A stretch of DNA of 64,000 bases, taken from the NCBI GenBank assembly GCA_031411655.1, contig JANOBM010000096.1, positions 22,468-86,467 of the forward strand, given 5' to 3'. Positions 53,368 to 61,086 of the stretch are shown piece by piece. Made by a program: the position numbers and the translations under genes. The notes below the pieces were generated by a model. That model worked only from the letters and a program-made list of their open reading frames with translations. It was not told the DNA's origin and did not search any database. Every line of letters begins with the position of its first letter. Positions within the stretch are counted from its first letter, which is position 1. Source of the DNA: UBA6163 sp031411655. Its GTDB lineage: Bacteria > Planctomycetota > Planctomycetia > Pirellulales > Pirellulaceae.

Positions 53368-55332
53368 TCAGTGGTTCAGTGCAATCGGGCTAGGTTTCGT
53401 AAGCAACGAAACGACCACCAGGGTGGCGAAGGCAAGCGGAATGGTGACGATTCCCGGTTGGCTTAGCGGGGCCCAGGCGTCTTCGGCAGGTAACCCATAA
53501 ACCTTTTGATAGGTATCGCCCGAAAGAAGTACCCAAAAGAGTGAACTGGTCATTCCGACCAAAACACTGGCAATAATGCCTTGCCGGGTCGTCCCCTTCC
53601 AAAACAGCAGCATGACTAGCGAGGGTAGGTTGGCGCTAGCGGCGATACTGAACGCCCAGCCAACGAGAAAGGTGACATTCATTTCCTGAAACGCAATGCC
53701 TAGCAAGATTGCGATTGCCCCAACGACGACTGCAGCCAACTTGGCAATGCGGACTTGCTTGTCACCGCTAAGCTCCATGCCGAGGAAGCCAACCAAAAGG
53801 TCGTGGGCTACTGCGCCGCTGGATGCCAATATCAACCCGCTGACCGTTCCAAGCACAGTCGTGAAAGCGATCGCTGAAATGATCGCGAACAGAGTGGGGC
53901 TAAGGCTTCGCGCCAGCAGAGGCGCGGCCATATTGGTGTCTTGGATGTCAAGTGTTCCGCTTGTCATCGCACCCAAGCCAAGATAGAGCGTGAGTATGTA
54001 GAAAAAGCCGATGCTGGCGATTCCGACAATGGTGCTTTTCCTTGCGGCTGCTGCATCTTTGACGGTGTAGTACCGGATCAAGATGTGGGGCAGCGATGCG
54101 GTACCACAAAAGAGCGCTAGCATGAGCGACAAAAACTCAATGCGGTCTTTCGTCTTGCCACTACGGATGCCGGCGAAAATCGGGTGTTCGCCGGGACGCA
54201 GGATGCGACTTCCCGCGGTCGGCTTTTGAAAGTAAACGGTTGTCGAAGAGCCATCTTTGTGTTTGATCGATTGATTGCCCCATAGCACGACTTCGCTATC
54301 TTGGATCACACGAAAGAAGTCAATCGGTCCTAGCGGACCGGTTGTCTGAACGCCACCAGGCAACTGAGATACATAACCGACCGGTCTGAGCAAACGTTGG
54401 CCTTTGCCGGTACCCATCGGCAATCCATCGACAAGTGGTACGCTGCCTTTCGATTTTGTGAGCGATTGACCTTCGCGAAGCGTTACCTGTCCGTCGACTT
54501 CGTTTACTGAAAACACTGTAAACCCAGCGGTCGGCGACGACCCCTCCGGTTCAGTGTCAGGTTCATTAGCCAATCGCACCCACTGGTTTCGATTCCATCC
54601 GTCTCCGTCCGGTAGGATCTTGCGTCCATCCAGTTCAGTTGCCGATTGGAAATCAGTCAATGCCATGGGACCTAGTGTTTGATAAGCGTGGCCGTCGGCT
54701 CCACCGCTGCGCACCTCCAAGCCGCGATTGAGAACCATGACAGAAAGAACAAGACTAAAGATGACAAGGAGCGAGCCTTTGAGGAACTGCACCCAGGTCG
54801 TTGAAACCATACCTGCGGTCACGACGATCACCATCACGACGAGGCCGACGAGAACCACACCTGCCCAGTGTGGCAATCCGAGTAGTGGGGTGATCAGCGC
54901 GCCGGCGCCAACCATTTGTGGGATCAAATAGAAAATGCTAACGACCAGTGTGCTGATACCCGCGACCAGTTTGATGCCGCGCGATGCGAAGGTACTGTCT
55001 AACGCATCAGCGAAGGTAAATTTTCCCATTCGCTTCATCGGTTCAGCGACAACGAAGAGCGCAACAATCCAACCGGCGAGATAGCCGATCGAGTACAAGA
55101 ACCCGTCGTACCCATAGGCAGCGATCATTCCGCAGATCCCTAGGAACGAAGCGGCTGAGAGATAGTCCCCAGCGAAGGCGATACCGTTAACAGGCCAGGG
55201 GATTTGACCATGAGCTGCGAAGTAGCCCTCGGAAGACTTCGCACGGCTACCGAGATAAAAGCTTAGTCCTACCGTTGCAGCGACAAACACACCAAAAATA
55301 GTGATCGCCAGCGGCGAGATTTCATGAATCAT
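53368..55332 (-). CDS. sodium:solute symporter, ActP-like, with a large inserted loop
   Basis: The 654-aa protein (start ATG 55332, MIHEISPLAITIF) matches the SSS family, most like acetate permease ActP. It has about 13 TM helices, GRAKSSEGYFAAHG-like and GDYLSAASFLGICG motifs, and the IPQMVGAGALI, FCGTASLPHILIRYYT and LGTVSGLILASSGAVAHDL signatures. Between the helix ending VMVLNRG and the FLSLMLALFCG helix is a hydrophilic segment of about 195 residues, where E. coli ActP has about 45. It is coupled (ATGA) to the upstream DUF485 gene. Acetate or another monocarboxylate is the likely substrate. Confidence 0.9.
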   Translation of the reverse strand: MIHEISPLAITIFGVFVAATVGLSFYLGSRAKSSEGYFAAHGQIPWPVNGIAFAGDYLSAASFLGICGMIAAYGYDGFLYSIGYLAGWIVALFVVAEPMKRMGKFTFADALDSTFASRGIKLVAGISTLVVSIFYLIPQMVGAGALITPLLGLPHWAGVVLVGLVVMVIVVTAGMVSTTWVQFLKGSLLVIFSLVLSVMVLNRGLEVRSGGADGHAYQTLGPMALTDFQSATELDGRKILPDGDGWNRNQWVRLANEPDTEPEGSSPTAGFTVFSVNEVDGQVTLREGQSLTKSKGSVPLVDGLPMGTGKGQRLLRPVGYVSQLPGGVQTTGPLGPIDFFRVIQDSEVVLWGNQSIKHKDGSSTTVYFQKPTAGSRILRPGEHPIFAGIRSGKTKDRIEFLSLMLALFCGTASLPHILIRYYTVKDAAAARKSTIVGIASIGFFYILTLYLGLGAMTSGTLDIQDTNMAAPLLARSLSPTLFAIISAIAFTTVLGTVSGLILASSGAVAHDLLVGFLGMELSGDKQVRIAKLAAVVVGAIAILLGIAFQEMNVTFLVGWAFSIAASANLPSLVMLLFWKGTTRQGIIASVLVGMTSSLFWVLLSGDTYQKVYGLPAEDAWAPLSQPGIVTIPLAFATLVVVSLLTKPSPIALNH

Positions 55333-55625
55333 TTCGCTGCCTCTTGACCGGCATCCGCAGCAGAAACTTTCGCAAGCATTCCGTAAACGAATGCGAGCGC
55401 CAGCGCGGCAACGATCAGTCCGAATCCATACAGCAAGGCAAGGTTGATTCCACCACCGGGCCGCCATTCCATCGCCGATGGAGCAAACGCATTGAGGAGA
55501 ACGAAGCCCAGATAAAGTGCAAGATAGATGACAAAAAGTAGAATCCCAAGACGCGCATTGTAACGCTGCGTCACCGCAGTCGACGTCTCAGTGTCGGGGG
55601 ACGTCCCCTTGGAAGTGGGTTTCAT
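55329..55625 (-). CDS. DUF485/YjcH-like small membrane subunit
   Basis: The 98-aa protein (start ATG 55625, MKPTSKGTSPDTET) has two TM helices (LGILLFVIYLALYLGFVLLNA and LALLYGFGLIVAALALAFVYGML) and the DUF485 layout. In E. coli, yjcH is co-transcribed with actP in the same order as here; its exact role is unknown. The stop overlaps the symporter start by 4 bases. A longer frame to 56102 is antisense to the gene at 55929 and is rejected. Confidence 0.85.
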   Translation of the reverse strand: MKPTSKGTSPDTETSTAVTQRYNARLGILLFVIYLALYLGFVLLNAFAPSAMEWRPGGGINLALLYGFGLIVAALALAFVYGMLAKVSAADAGQEAAK

Positions 55626-55928
55626 GCGGGGTTGATCCGGATTGTGAATGGAATGATAGGACGCAATGGTAGCAGAGATCGACTGGACCAGAGTCACCCC
55701 AATGGGACAGTGGTCTGCATCGTGATGAGTGGCTCCTGTTGCCAACTTGAGGCTAATGATAACTAAAAAGGTATCCGCCCATTTATCGGTTTTGCTGAAC
55801 CGGTCGTAGCGCAAATGCCGAAGAACCCAATAGTGTGGATTGCCCGCCTGGCGCGACTGATTAACGCTGGCTAACGCCATTCGCACACGAACGCAACACT
55901 TTGTCGCAAGAATCCGGGGGGAATCGCG
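55626..55928. other. intergenic region, divergent promoters
   Basis: This 303-base gap lies between the divergent DUF485 gene and the small secreted protein. I see no repeat or RNA gene. Confidence 0.4.
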
Positions 55929-56246
55929 ATGTTTCGATATGTCTTGGCCGCTGCTATGGCCGTTTCGATGGGATTGGCGACGACTGCGTCGGCTGAGCAA
56001 CGCGCTTATGGGCGTACCTGGGGTGGGGCGAACGGGTCTACCGATTGGAACCGCTTCTACCATTACCCCTACGTGTACTACCCACAAAATTTCTGGGGCC
56101 AAGAGTACTACCAGAGCAGCAACAGCTTATACAACCGTTATCCGCCTGAAATGCGAATTCCGGTTTACAACAAGAAGTGGCATAACGAGTACCCGTCTAA
56201 TCGCCGATTCCACAGCGGCCATCACTTTATGCTAGACGTGTTCTAA
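55929..56246 (+). CDS. small Tyr-rich secreted protein ('calmodulin-binding' family of planctomycetes)
   Basis: The 105-aa protein has a signal peptide (MFRYVLAAAMAVSMGLATTASA-EQ) and a mature part rich in Tyr, Asn and Arg (WNRFYHYPYVYYPQNFWGQEYY, RIPVYNKKWHNEYPS, HHFMLDVF). It belongs to a family I recall as very common and near-identical in Rhodopirellula genomes, often labelled calmodulin-binding without experimental support. It is probably a secreted envelope component. This assignment is from memory of the family, not a search. Confidence 0.8.
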   Translation: MFRYVLAAAMAVSMGLATTASAEQRAYGRTWGGANGSTDWNRFYHYPYVYYPQNFWGQEYYQSSNSLYNRYPPEMRIPVYNKKWHNEYPSNRRFHSGHHFMLDVF

Positions 56247-56311
56247 CGGTTTGAGCATGATGCACGGTTCATCGTCGATTCCATTCTGACCTTGAGCCCG
56301 TGTGATCCAAC

Positions 56312-57721
56312 ATGCCATCGCCTCCTCGCGGAAAATCGACGTCGACGATTCGTTCACTCATCAAGAGCCTCCAGGCGACTGATGAAGTGATTTGGGTCGT
56401 CGATTCGGCGCTTCGTATCGTGTGGTTGAGCGACGCGTGTCTGAATTGGCTTGGAGGCGAAGCGTTGCGAAGTAGCGACCAGCTTGTGGGTCGTTCTTGC
56501 GCTGTATCGAACTTGAGCGACGATCCCTTTGACCAGATGGCCACAACGCTGGCGCCACCGGTTGCACTGGAAGTGGCGGGGCTTCAATGCCTTCAGTGCG
56601 CCCCGCCAGGAGTTCCCCCGCGTCTGATTCGTTACTTGCGAATAGGAAGCGGAGCCTCTGCGGTGGTCGTTGCATCGTCAGGGGCGGCCATTTCAACTGC
56701 CGTGAGTGCTGAGGCGAACGACGCAAATGTCTGGCAAACGCGACTCCTCCAATGGCGAAAGCGAGACGCGACGTGGGGCGGGATTGCGGCAGCCGGCGGA
56801 TCGAAGTCGGCGAAACGTCTTCGCGGCCAGATACAGTTAGCTGCCTCAACTTCTCAAGACTTTGCCATCGTTGGCCCCAAAGGTTCCGGTGGAGAGGCGA
56901 TCGCGCGAAGGATCCATGCCTTGTGTCCGCTAGCGCCCAGGACTTCAACTCAAGGAAAAGGAAGTTCTGCGCCGAGCCATCCGATCGTTCCCATCGACGG
57001 ACCGCTCATGGATGCTGAGTTACTGGAGGACAGTTTGTCGCCCGCCAATGCATTATTGACGAGTGATCGAAAGAACGTCGACGCTACTAGGGTGACGGTT
57101 GTCGTGCGTGATCTGGATGATACGCCGCTCGAAGTACAGCACAGGATCGAGAGATTCGTCAGTGAGCATCCTGAATCCGTTCGGCTGATAGGACTGCTGA
57201 CGAGCACGCCAGAAGTTGCGCTGGCGAACGAGCGATTGATCGATCCGTTTGCGGCAAGATTCAGCATTCTATCGCTGCGAATCGATGGCTTAGCATCGCG
57301 AGTCGAAGATATTCCATTGATCGCATCCGCGCTGGTCGATGCACGGCATTCAGCGGGAATGGGCGTGGCCGAGCGGGTAAGTCGCGCCGCGTTGGACCGA
57401 TTGATGCTCTATCCCTGGCCGAACAATTTTGATGAGCTCGATGCGGCAATTCGTCACGCGATGAGTGCCTGCCACGGACCTTCGATCGGCGCGGAGCATT
57501 TGCCACTTGCGGTTCGAAGTTATCAAGCAAGTGAGCCGGCTAATCGAAGAGATTCCCTGCCAGCCGATCTTGACCAAGCGATGGAGCGATACGAACTGCA
57601 GATGATTCAGATGGCGATCGAGGCGTGCGGAGGAAACCGAAGTGAAGCGGCACGACGCTTGAAAATCAGCCGCCCTCGGTTGCTGCGCCGATTGGGCGAG
57701 CCTGAAACAGGTGCGTCATGA
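56312..57721 (+). CDS. degenerate NtrC-like regulator (PAS, AAA remnant, Fis HTH)
   Basis: The 469-aa protein has a PAS-like N-terminus (about 20-110, EVIWVVDSALRIVWLSDACLNWLGGE). An AAA+ domain follows in which Walker A reads GPKGSGGE (188-195), with Gly instead of the catalytic Lys. The Walker B strand is VTVVVRDLDD (261-270) rather than DE, and there is no GAFTGA loop. A good Fis-type helix-turn-helix ends it (MAIEACGGNRSEAARRLKISRPRLLRRL). It cannot act as a normal sigma-54 activator; it may be an ATP-independent DNA-binding regulator. Its stop overlaps the next start (ATGA). Confidence 0.8.
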   Translation: MPSPPRGKSTSTIRSLIKSLQATDEVIWVVDSALRIVWLSDACLNWLGGEALRSSDQLVGRSCAVSNLSDDPFDQMATTLAPPVALEVAGLQCLQCAPPGVPPRLIRYLRIGSGASAVVVASSGAAISTAVSAEANDANVWQTRLLQWRKRDATWGGIAAAGGSKSAKRLRGQIQLAASTSQDFAIVGPKGSGGEAIARRIHALCPLAPRTSTQGKGSSAPSHPIVPIDGPLMDAELLEDSLSPANALLTSDRKNVDATRVTVVVRDLDDTPLEVQHRIERFVSEHPESVRLIGLLTSTPEVALANERLIDPFAARFSILSLRIDGLASRVEDIPLIASALVDARHSAGMGVAERVSRAALDRLMLYPWPNNFDELDAAIRHAMSACHGPSIGAEHLPLAVRSYQASEPANRRDSLPADLDQAMERYELQMIQMAIEACGGNRSEAARRLKISRPRLLRRLGEPETGAS

Positions 57722-58158
57722 GTCCCGGTGCATTTCCATTGAGTTCTAATCCGAGATTGGTCACATGGCTCATCTGCGAGGCAGGTGACCGTTGGTATCG
57801 CGGCATTTGTCGATTTGCACCCCAGTTATTCGATGCTACGGTGCGATGGCGTCTTGAACGGCTTGCACCCGATGGGGCAGCAACGGTTTTAACGCGGGCG
57901 AAAGTGTTACCGAGGGACCTTATCATCTTGTGGGAGATTTCCACCGTACCCGCACTTCAGTCTGTTTGCCTGGATACGATGGCGTCGATTCGTTCCGAGG
58001 CACCAGCAACGCTGCAGCTCGTTTGGTTGCCTTCCACGGCACCACCATCCCTTGTGCTTGCGTCGCAAGAGGCTGGGGCAGTGCTGGTTTTGGCGGACCT
58101 GTGGTCTCTTCCCAGGTTAGGCAAGTTATTTGCTTCTCACCTGAAATTGCCTGGTTAA
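57718..58158 (+). CDS. unknown protein coupled to the degenerate regulator
   Basis: The 146-aa protein starts inside the ATGA overlap with the regulator gene, so it is co-translated. It is rich in Leu, Ala and Trp, with alternating strands and helices (RLVTWLICEAGDRWYRGICR, DLIILWEISTVPALQSVCLD, QEAGAVLVLADLWSLPRL) like a small alpha/beta domain. No known motif is visible. A partner or effector role is inferred only from coupling. Confidence 0.6.
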   Translation: MSPGAFPLSSNPRLVTWLICEAGDRWYRGICRFAPQLFDATVRWRLERLAPDGAATVLTRAKVLPRDLIILWEISTVPALQSVCLDTMASIRSEAPATLQLVWLPSTAPPSLVLASQEAGAVLVLADLWSLPRLGKLFASHLKLPG

Positions 58159-58324
58159 GCGAAGATCGACAGCCCCCTGCTTCGCTCCGATTCGCAAATG
58201 AACGGCTGCCCGCTTGGCTGATTCGCCCTCGGCATGGCACACTGGTCCTCCGCCGTGCATTCGCAGCACGTCCAGATAATCCCAGTTCCCTCACTCGTCG
58301 CGTTTAGCACGCCGTTGATCCATT

Positions 58325-59404
58325 ATGAAACTACCCACCGCTCAATCGATTCGTGACGCCATTGCTGATTTCCCGGATCCAGAGACAGGCCGCGGCCTGG
58401 AGTCGATGGGGCAGATCGCCGATGTAAACATCGACTCAGAGGATGTGAGGATCACGATCGCAATCTCGTCTCACTCGATGCCAATCGTCGATGAAGTGCG
58501 TGACGCGATTGTTTCTCGAGTCGTCGCGACCCACCCGGGTGTGAGCGTGCGTGTCGATGTCACTTTGCATCCAAGGCCCCCAGCACGCATTGGCCAAGTC
58601 GCGCTGCGCGCGAAAAGTGTGATTCTTGTGGGCAGCGGAAAAGGGGGTGTTGGCAAGAGTACGGTTGCCGCGGGCTTGGCGCTGACGCTTCGGCGACTGG
58701 GTGCGAACGTTGGACTGATGGATGCGGACGTCTATGGTCCCAGTATTCCTCACTTGCTCGGGCTGGAAGGGCGTCCGGCGATCAATGAACAAAAAAAGAT
58801 CGAGCCGATCATGCTGGACGGAGATTTCCCCGTCATGTCCATGGGATTCTTGATCGAGAAAGACCAAGCGGTGATTTGGCGAGGGCCGATGCTACACGGT
58901 TCGATCACGCAGTTCCTCGGAGATACGAACTGGGGCGAGTTGGATTACCTCGTCATCGATATGCCCCCCGGGACTGGCGACATTGCGCTGACACTATCGC
59001 AAATCGTTCCCGTCACGGGTGCTGTGGTCGTTTGCACGCCTCAGGAAGTTGCATTGCTTGATGCGGTGAAGGCGGTGAGCATGTTTCGGAAGGTAAATAT
59101 TCCGATACTCGGTATGGTTGAAAACATGAGCGGATTTCTTTGCCCTGACTCGGGCAAGACCTACGACATCTTCGGAAGCGGGGGGACTCGCGACAAAGCG
59201 GAGGAGCTCGGAGTGCCATTTCTTGGCAAGCTTCCGATCGACATGACGCTTCGAGTTGCCGGTGATGAGGGCCGTCTTGCCGAAGTCATCTCGAAAGATG
59301 AAGTCGCTCGGGCTCCCTTCGATGGCATCGCACGCGCCGTGGTTCGTGGCCTCGCTGGGCGAAGCGCAGAAAAGCCTGTGCGGCCACAGTTGCCGACGCT
59401 GTGA
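58325..59404 (+). CDS. mrp: Mrp/ApbC-type iron-sulfur cluster carrier ATPase
   Basis: The 359-aa protein has an N-terminal MIP18/DUF59 domain (about 5-90) and a P-loop domain of the Mrp/NBP35 family. The Walker A is the deviant GSGKGGVGKST, and the switch region has MDADVYGPSIPHLLG and VIDMPPGTGDIALTL. MVENMSGFLCPDSGK carries the single Cys of the family. It carries and delivers Fe-S clusters. It lies 166 bases after the preceding gene and may share its transcript. The length fits the bacterial family. Confidence 0.93.
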   Translation: MKLPTAQSIRDAIADFPDPETGRGLESMGQIADVNIDSEDVRITIAISSHSMPIVDEVRDAIVSRVVATHPGVSVRVDVTLHPRPPARIGQVALRAKSVILVGSGKGGVGKSTVAAGLALTLRRLGANVGLMDADVYGPSIPHLLGLEGRPAINEQKKIEPIMLDGDFPVMSMGFLIEKDQAVIWRGPMLHGSITQFLGDTNWGELDYLVIDMPPGTGDIALTLSQIVPVTGAVVVCTPQEVALLDAVKAVSMFRKVNIPILGMVENMSGFLCPDSGKTYDIFGSGGTRDKAEELGVPFLGKLPIDMTLRVAGDEGRLAEVISKDEVARAPFDGIARAVVRGLAGRSAEKPVRPQLPTL

Positions 59405-59559
59405 CGCTGGTGAGCAGGGTCATTCTGCGTAAAAGAGATGGGAAATGAGAGCGAAGATTTAGGCGACTGTTTCAAGTCGTAGTCGCCGACGCGGCACATC
59501 CGTTTTATCTCGCTTGGGCGGCGTTGCTTCTCTCAACACGTCATTTTCTCTCGGAAATA

Positions 59560-59607
59560 GCAGCCCAAAAACGAAGAAAGCCACGCCGAATTAAATTCGA
59601 CGTGGCT
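59560..59607 (-). terminator. intrinsic terminator of the H1-like gene
   Basis: GCCACG-C-CGAATT pairs with AATTCG-A-CGTGGC (59579-59606). On the minus strand it is followed by TTTCTTCGTTTTTG. It lies about 50 bases after the H1-like stop. Confidence 0.8.
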
Positions 59608-59655
59608 AACGTTTGGCTTTCGCATGATCGGCGTTCCGAGGAACGCCGGTCAGAA

Positions 59656-59823
59656 CTATGCCTTCTTCTTGGCTGCCTTTTTCTTGACTGCTGCCTTCTT
59701 GACAGCCTTCTTTACGGCGCTCTTCTTGGCAGGTGCCGCCTTAGCTGCGGCCTTCTTTACTGCCTTCTTCTTGGTCGCCGCTTTCTTGGTTGGCGCCTTC
59801 TTAACTGCTGCTTTTTTAGCCAT
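59656..59823 (-). CDS. histone H1-like DNA-binding protein
   Basis: The 55-aa protein starts at ATG 59823, with GGAGGA 5 bases before it. It consists almost only of Lys and Ala (MAKKAAVKKAPTKKAATKKK...), the composition of bacterial H1-like proteins (Hc1/HctA-like). It should coat DNA non-specifically and may affect nucleoid compaction, which is prominent in planctomycetes. No globular part is visible. A longer frame to 59925 is less likely. The AP2-like protein at 48915 carries a similar tail. Confidence 0.85.
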   Translation of the reverse strand: MAKKAAVKKAPTKKAATKKKAVKKAAAKAAPAKKSAVKKAVKKAAVKKKAAKKKA

Positions 59824-60116
59824 GGTTGTTCCTCCGCGAAAAGGAAGACTTGGCGGATTCAAGCGACTCGCAATCTTGCGATTAGGAGTCACCGGCCACG
59901 AACCGCCAAACGGAAAGTGAACCAAGACTGTTGCTCATGACAACCTCGTCATGAAGAATCAACCTTCTTGATCCGTAAACAGCGCGTAACTGTACGCGAT
60001 AGCAATAATTTCGCAACACGTTTTCCACAAAAAAGTGGTTGTGTTTTAAGAGTTTTTTGTTAGACCCAAAAAGTGGGCCGACGTGCATTAACATTCTGCA
60101 GGCCTTTAGCAGCCAC

Positions 60117-60929
60117 TCAAGACCACGGACTGCCAGGTGAAATGGATTGATAGTTGCTGATTGCAAGTGACGCAAAGAAGATGCCCAGAAAGGTCTGTCC
60201 TGAGTTGAAACCGTATAAAGCAAAGACCGTGGCGGTGATGATGCTTAGCCAAACAGCCGTCATCACTTGTCCGCCTTGCATTTCAATGATCGCTTTCGCG
60301 ATGCGTCCTCCATCTAGCGGCAGCACGGGAAGCAAGTTGAGCAGACCCCACGAAATACTCGGCCAAACATAAAAATTGACGAACGCAAAGCCGACCGCGC
60401 TATCAAACTCCTGGCCGCCAAGCGATTGGCTCCAGTTTGCCAATGGGCCTGGTAGGAAACTCAAAAGTGATACGCCGTAGCCCATCCACCATGCGATGAA
60501 AACGACAATTGATGCGGAGGTGATTTGAAAAAATGGTCCGGCTGCGGCAACGATGAGATCTTCGCGACTACGCATCGACCGGAACGAGCGACTGCCTCGA
60601 AACGAGACTGTCGGGATGGCGAGGCCGCCCAAGTAATAGAGCACAATCGTCGACTCGATCCCGTAGCGACGAAAGGCGATTGCATGTCCTAATTCATGCA
60701 CCAAAATCGACAATGCGATGCACAGGACCCAGACAACCAGTAGTGGCAGCGTACCGGGGCTGCTTTCCGCAAAATGGAAGTCTGCAAGCTGGGCAAGATC
60801 ATAGCCCAAAATGACGGCCACTAGCCAAAAAGTCCATGAAATACGGGTCGGGAACCCTAGCAACGTAAAGCGTAAGTCGTACGGAGAATCGCCGGGTTCT
60901 TGTAGAAGCATGGATGAAAACGCGAGCAT
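60117..60929 (-). CDS. site-2 protease-like M50 metallopeptidase
   Basis: The 270-aa membrane protein has about six TM helices. The zinc motif HELGH is at residues 78-82, in a helix after SILV. The second motif, NLLPVLPLDGGR, supplies the third ligand Asp. The fold is the S2P/M50 family that cuts inside the membrane, often releasing anti-sigma factors. The first six codons may be skipped in favour of the second Met. It is divergent from ComEC, and its substrates are unknown. No PDZ domain is present. Confidence 0.9.
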   Translation of the reverse strand: MLAFSSMLLQEPGDSPYDLRFTLLGFPTRISWTFWLVAVILGYDLAQLADFHFAESSPGTLPLLVVWVLCIALSILVHELGHAIAFRRYGIESTIVLYYLGGLAIPTVSFRGSRSFRSMRSREDLIVAAAGPFFQITSASIVVFIAWWMGYGVSLLSFLPGPLANWSQSLGGQEFDSAVGFAFVNFYVWPSISWGLLNLLPVLPLDGGRIAKAIIEMQGGQVMTAVWLSIITATVFALYGFNSGQTFLGIFFASLAISNYQSISPGSPWS

Positions 60930-61086
60930 TAGCGCGGGGTAATAGGGACAAAAAGTAAATCGATTGACTAAAAAAACGTCGCATGACCAATCGAGGGCGT
61001 GAACGCGTTATTCTTGTGCCGTTGGACGTAGCATTGTTCGTGCTGACGAGCTCCTTTTTGATAACCGTTTTCAAGGACGAACGGAC

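Noticed and set aside
55626..56102. N-terminal extension of the DUF485 frame
   Set aside because: The extra part is antisense to the secreted protein gene at 55929 and has no membrane or coding character.
57361..57390. tRNA-Ser/Leu-like 5' sequence (GGGCGTGGCCGAGCGGGTAAG)
   Set aside because: It lies inside the degenerate regulator gene, codes for conserved-looking protein, and no matching acceptor or T-arm follows.
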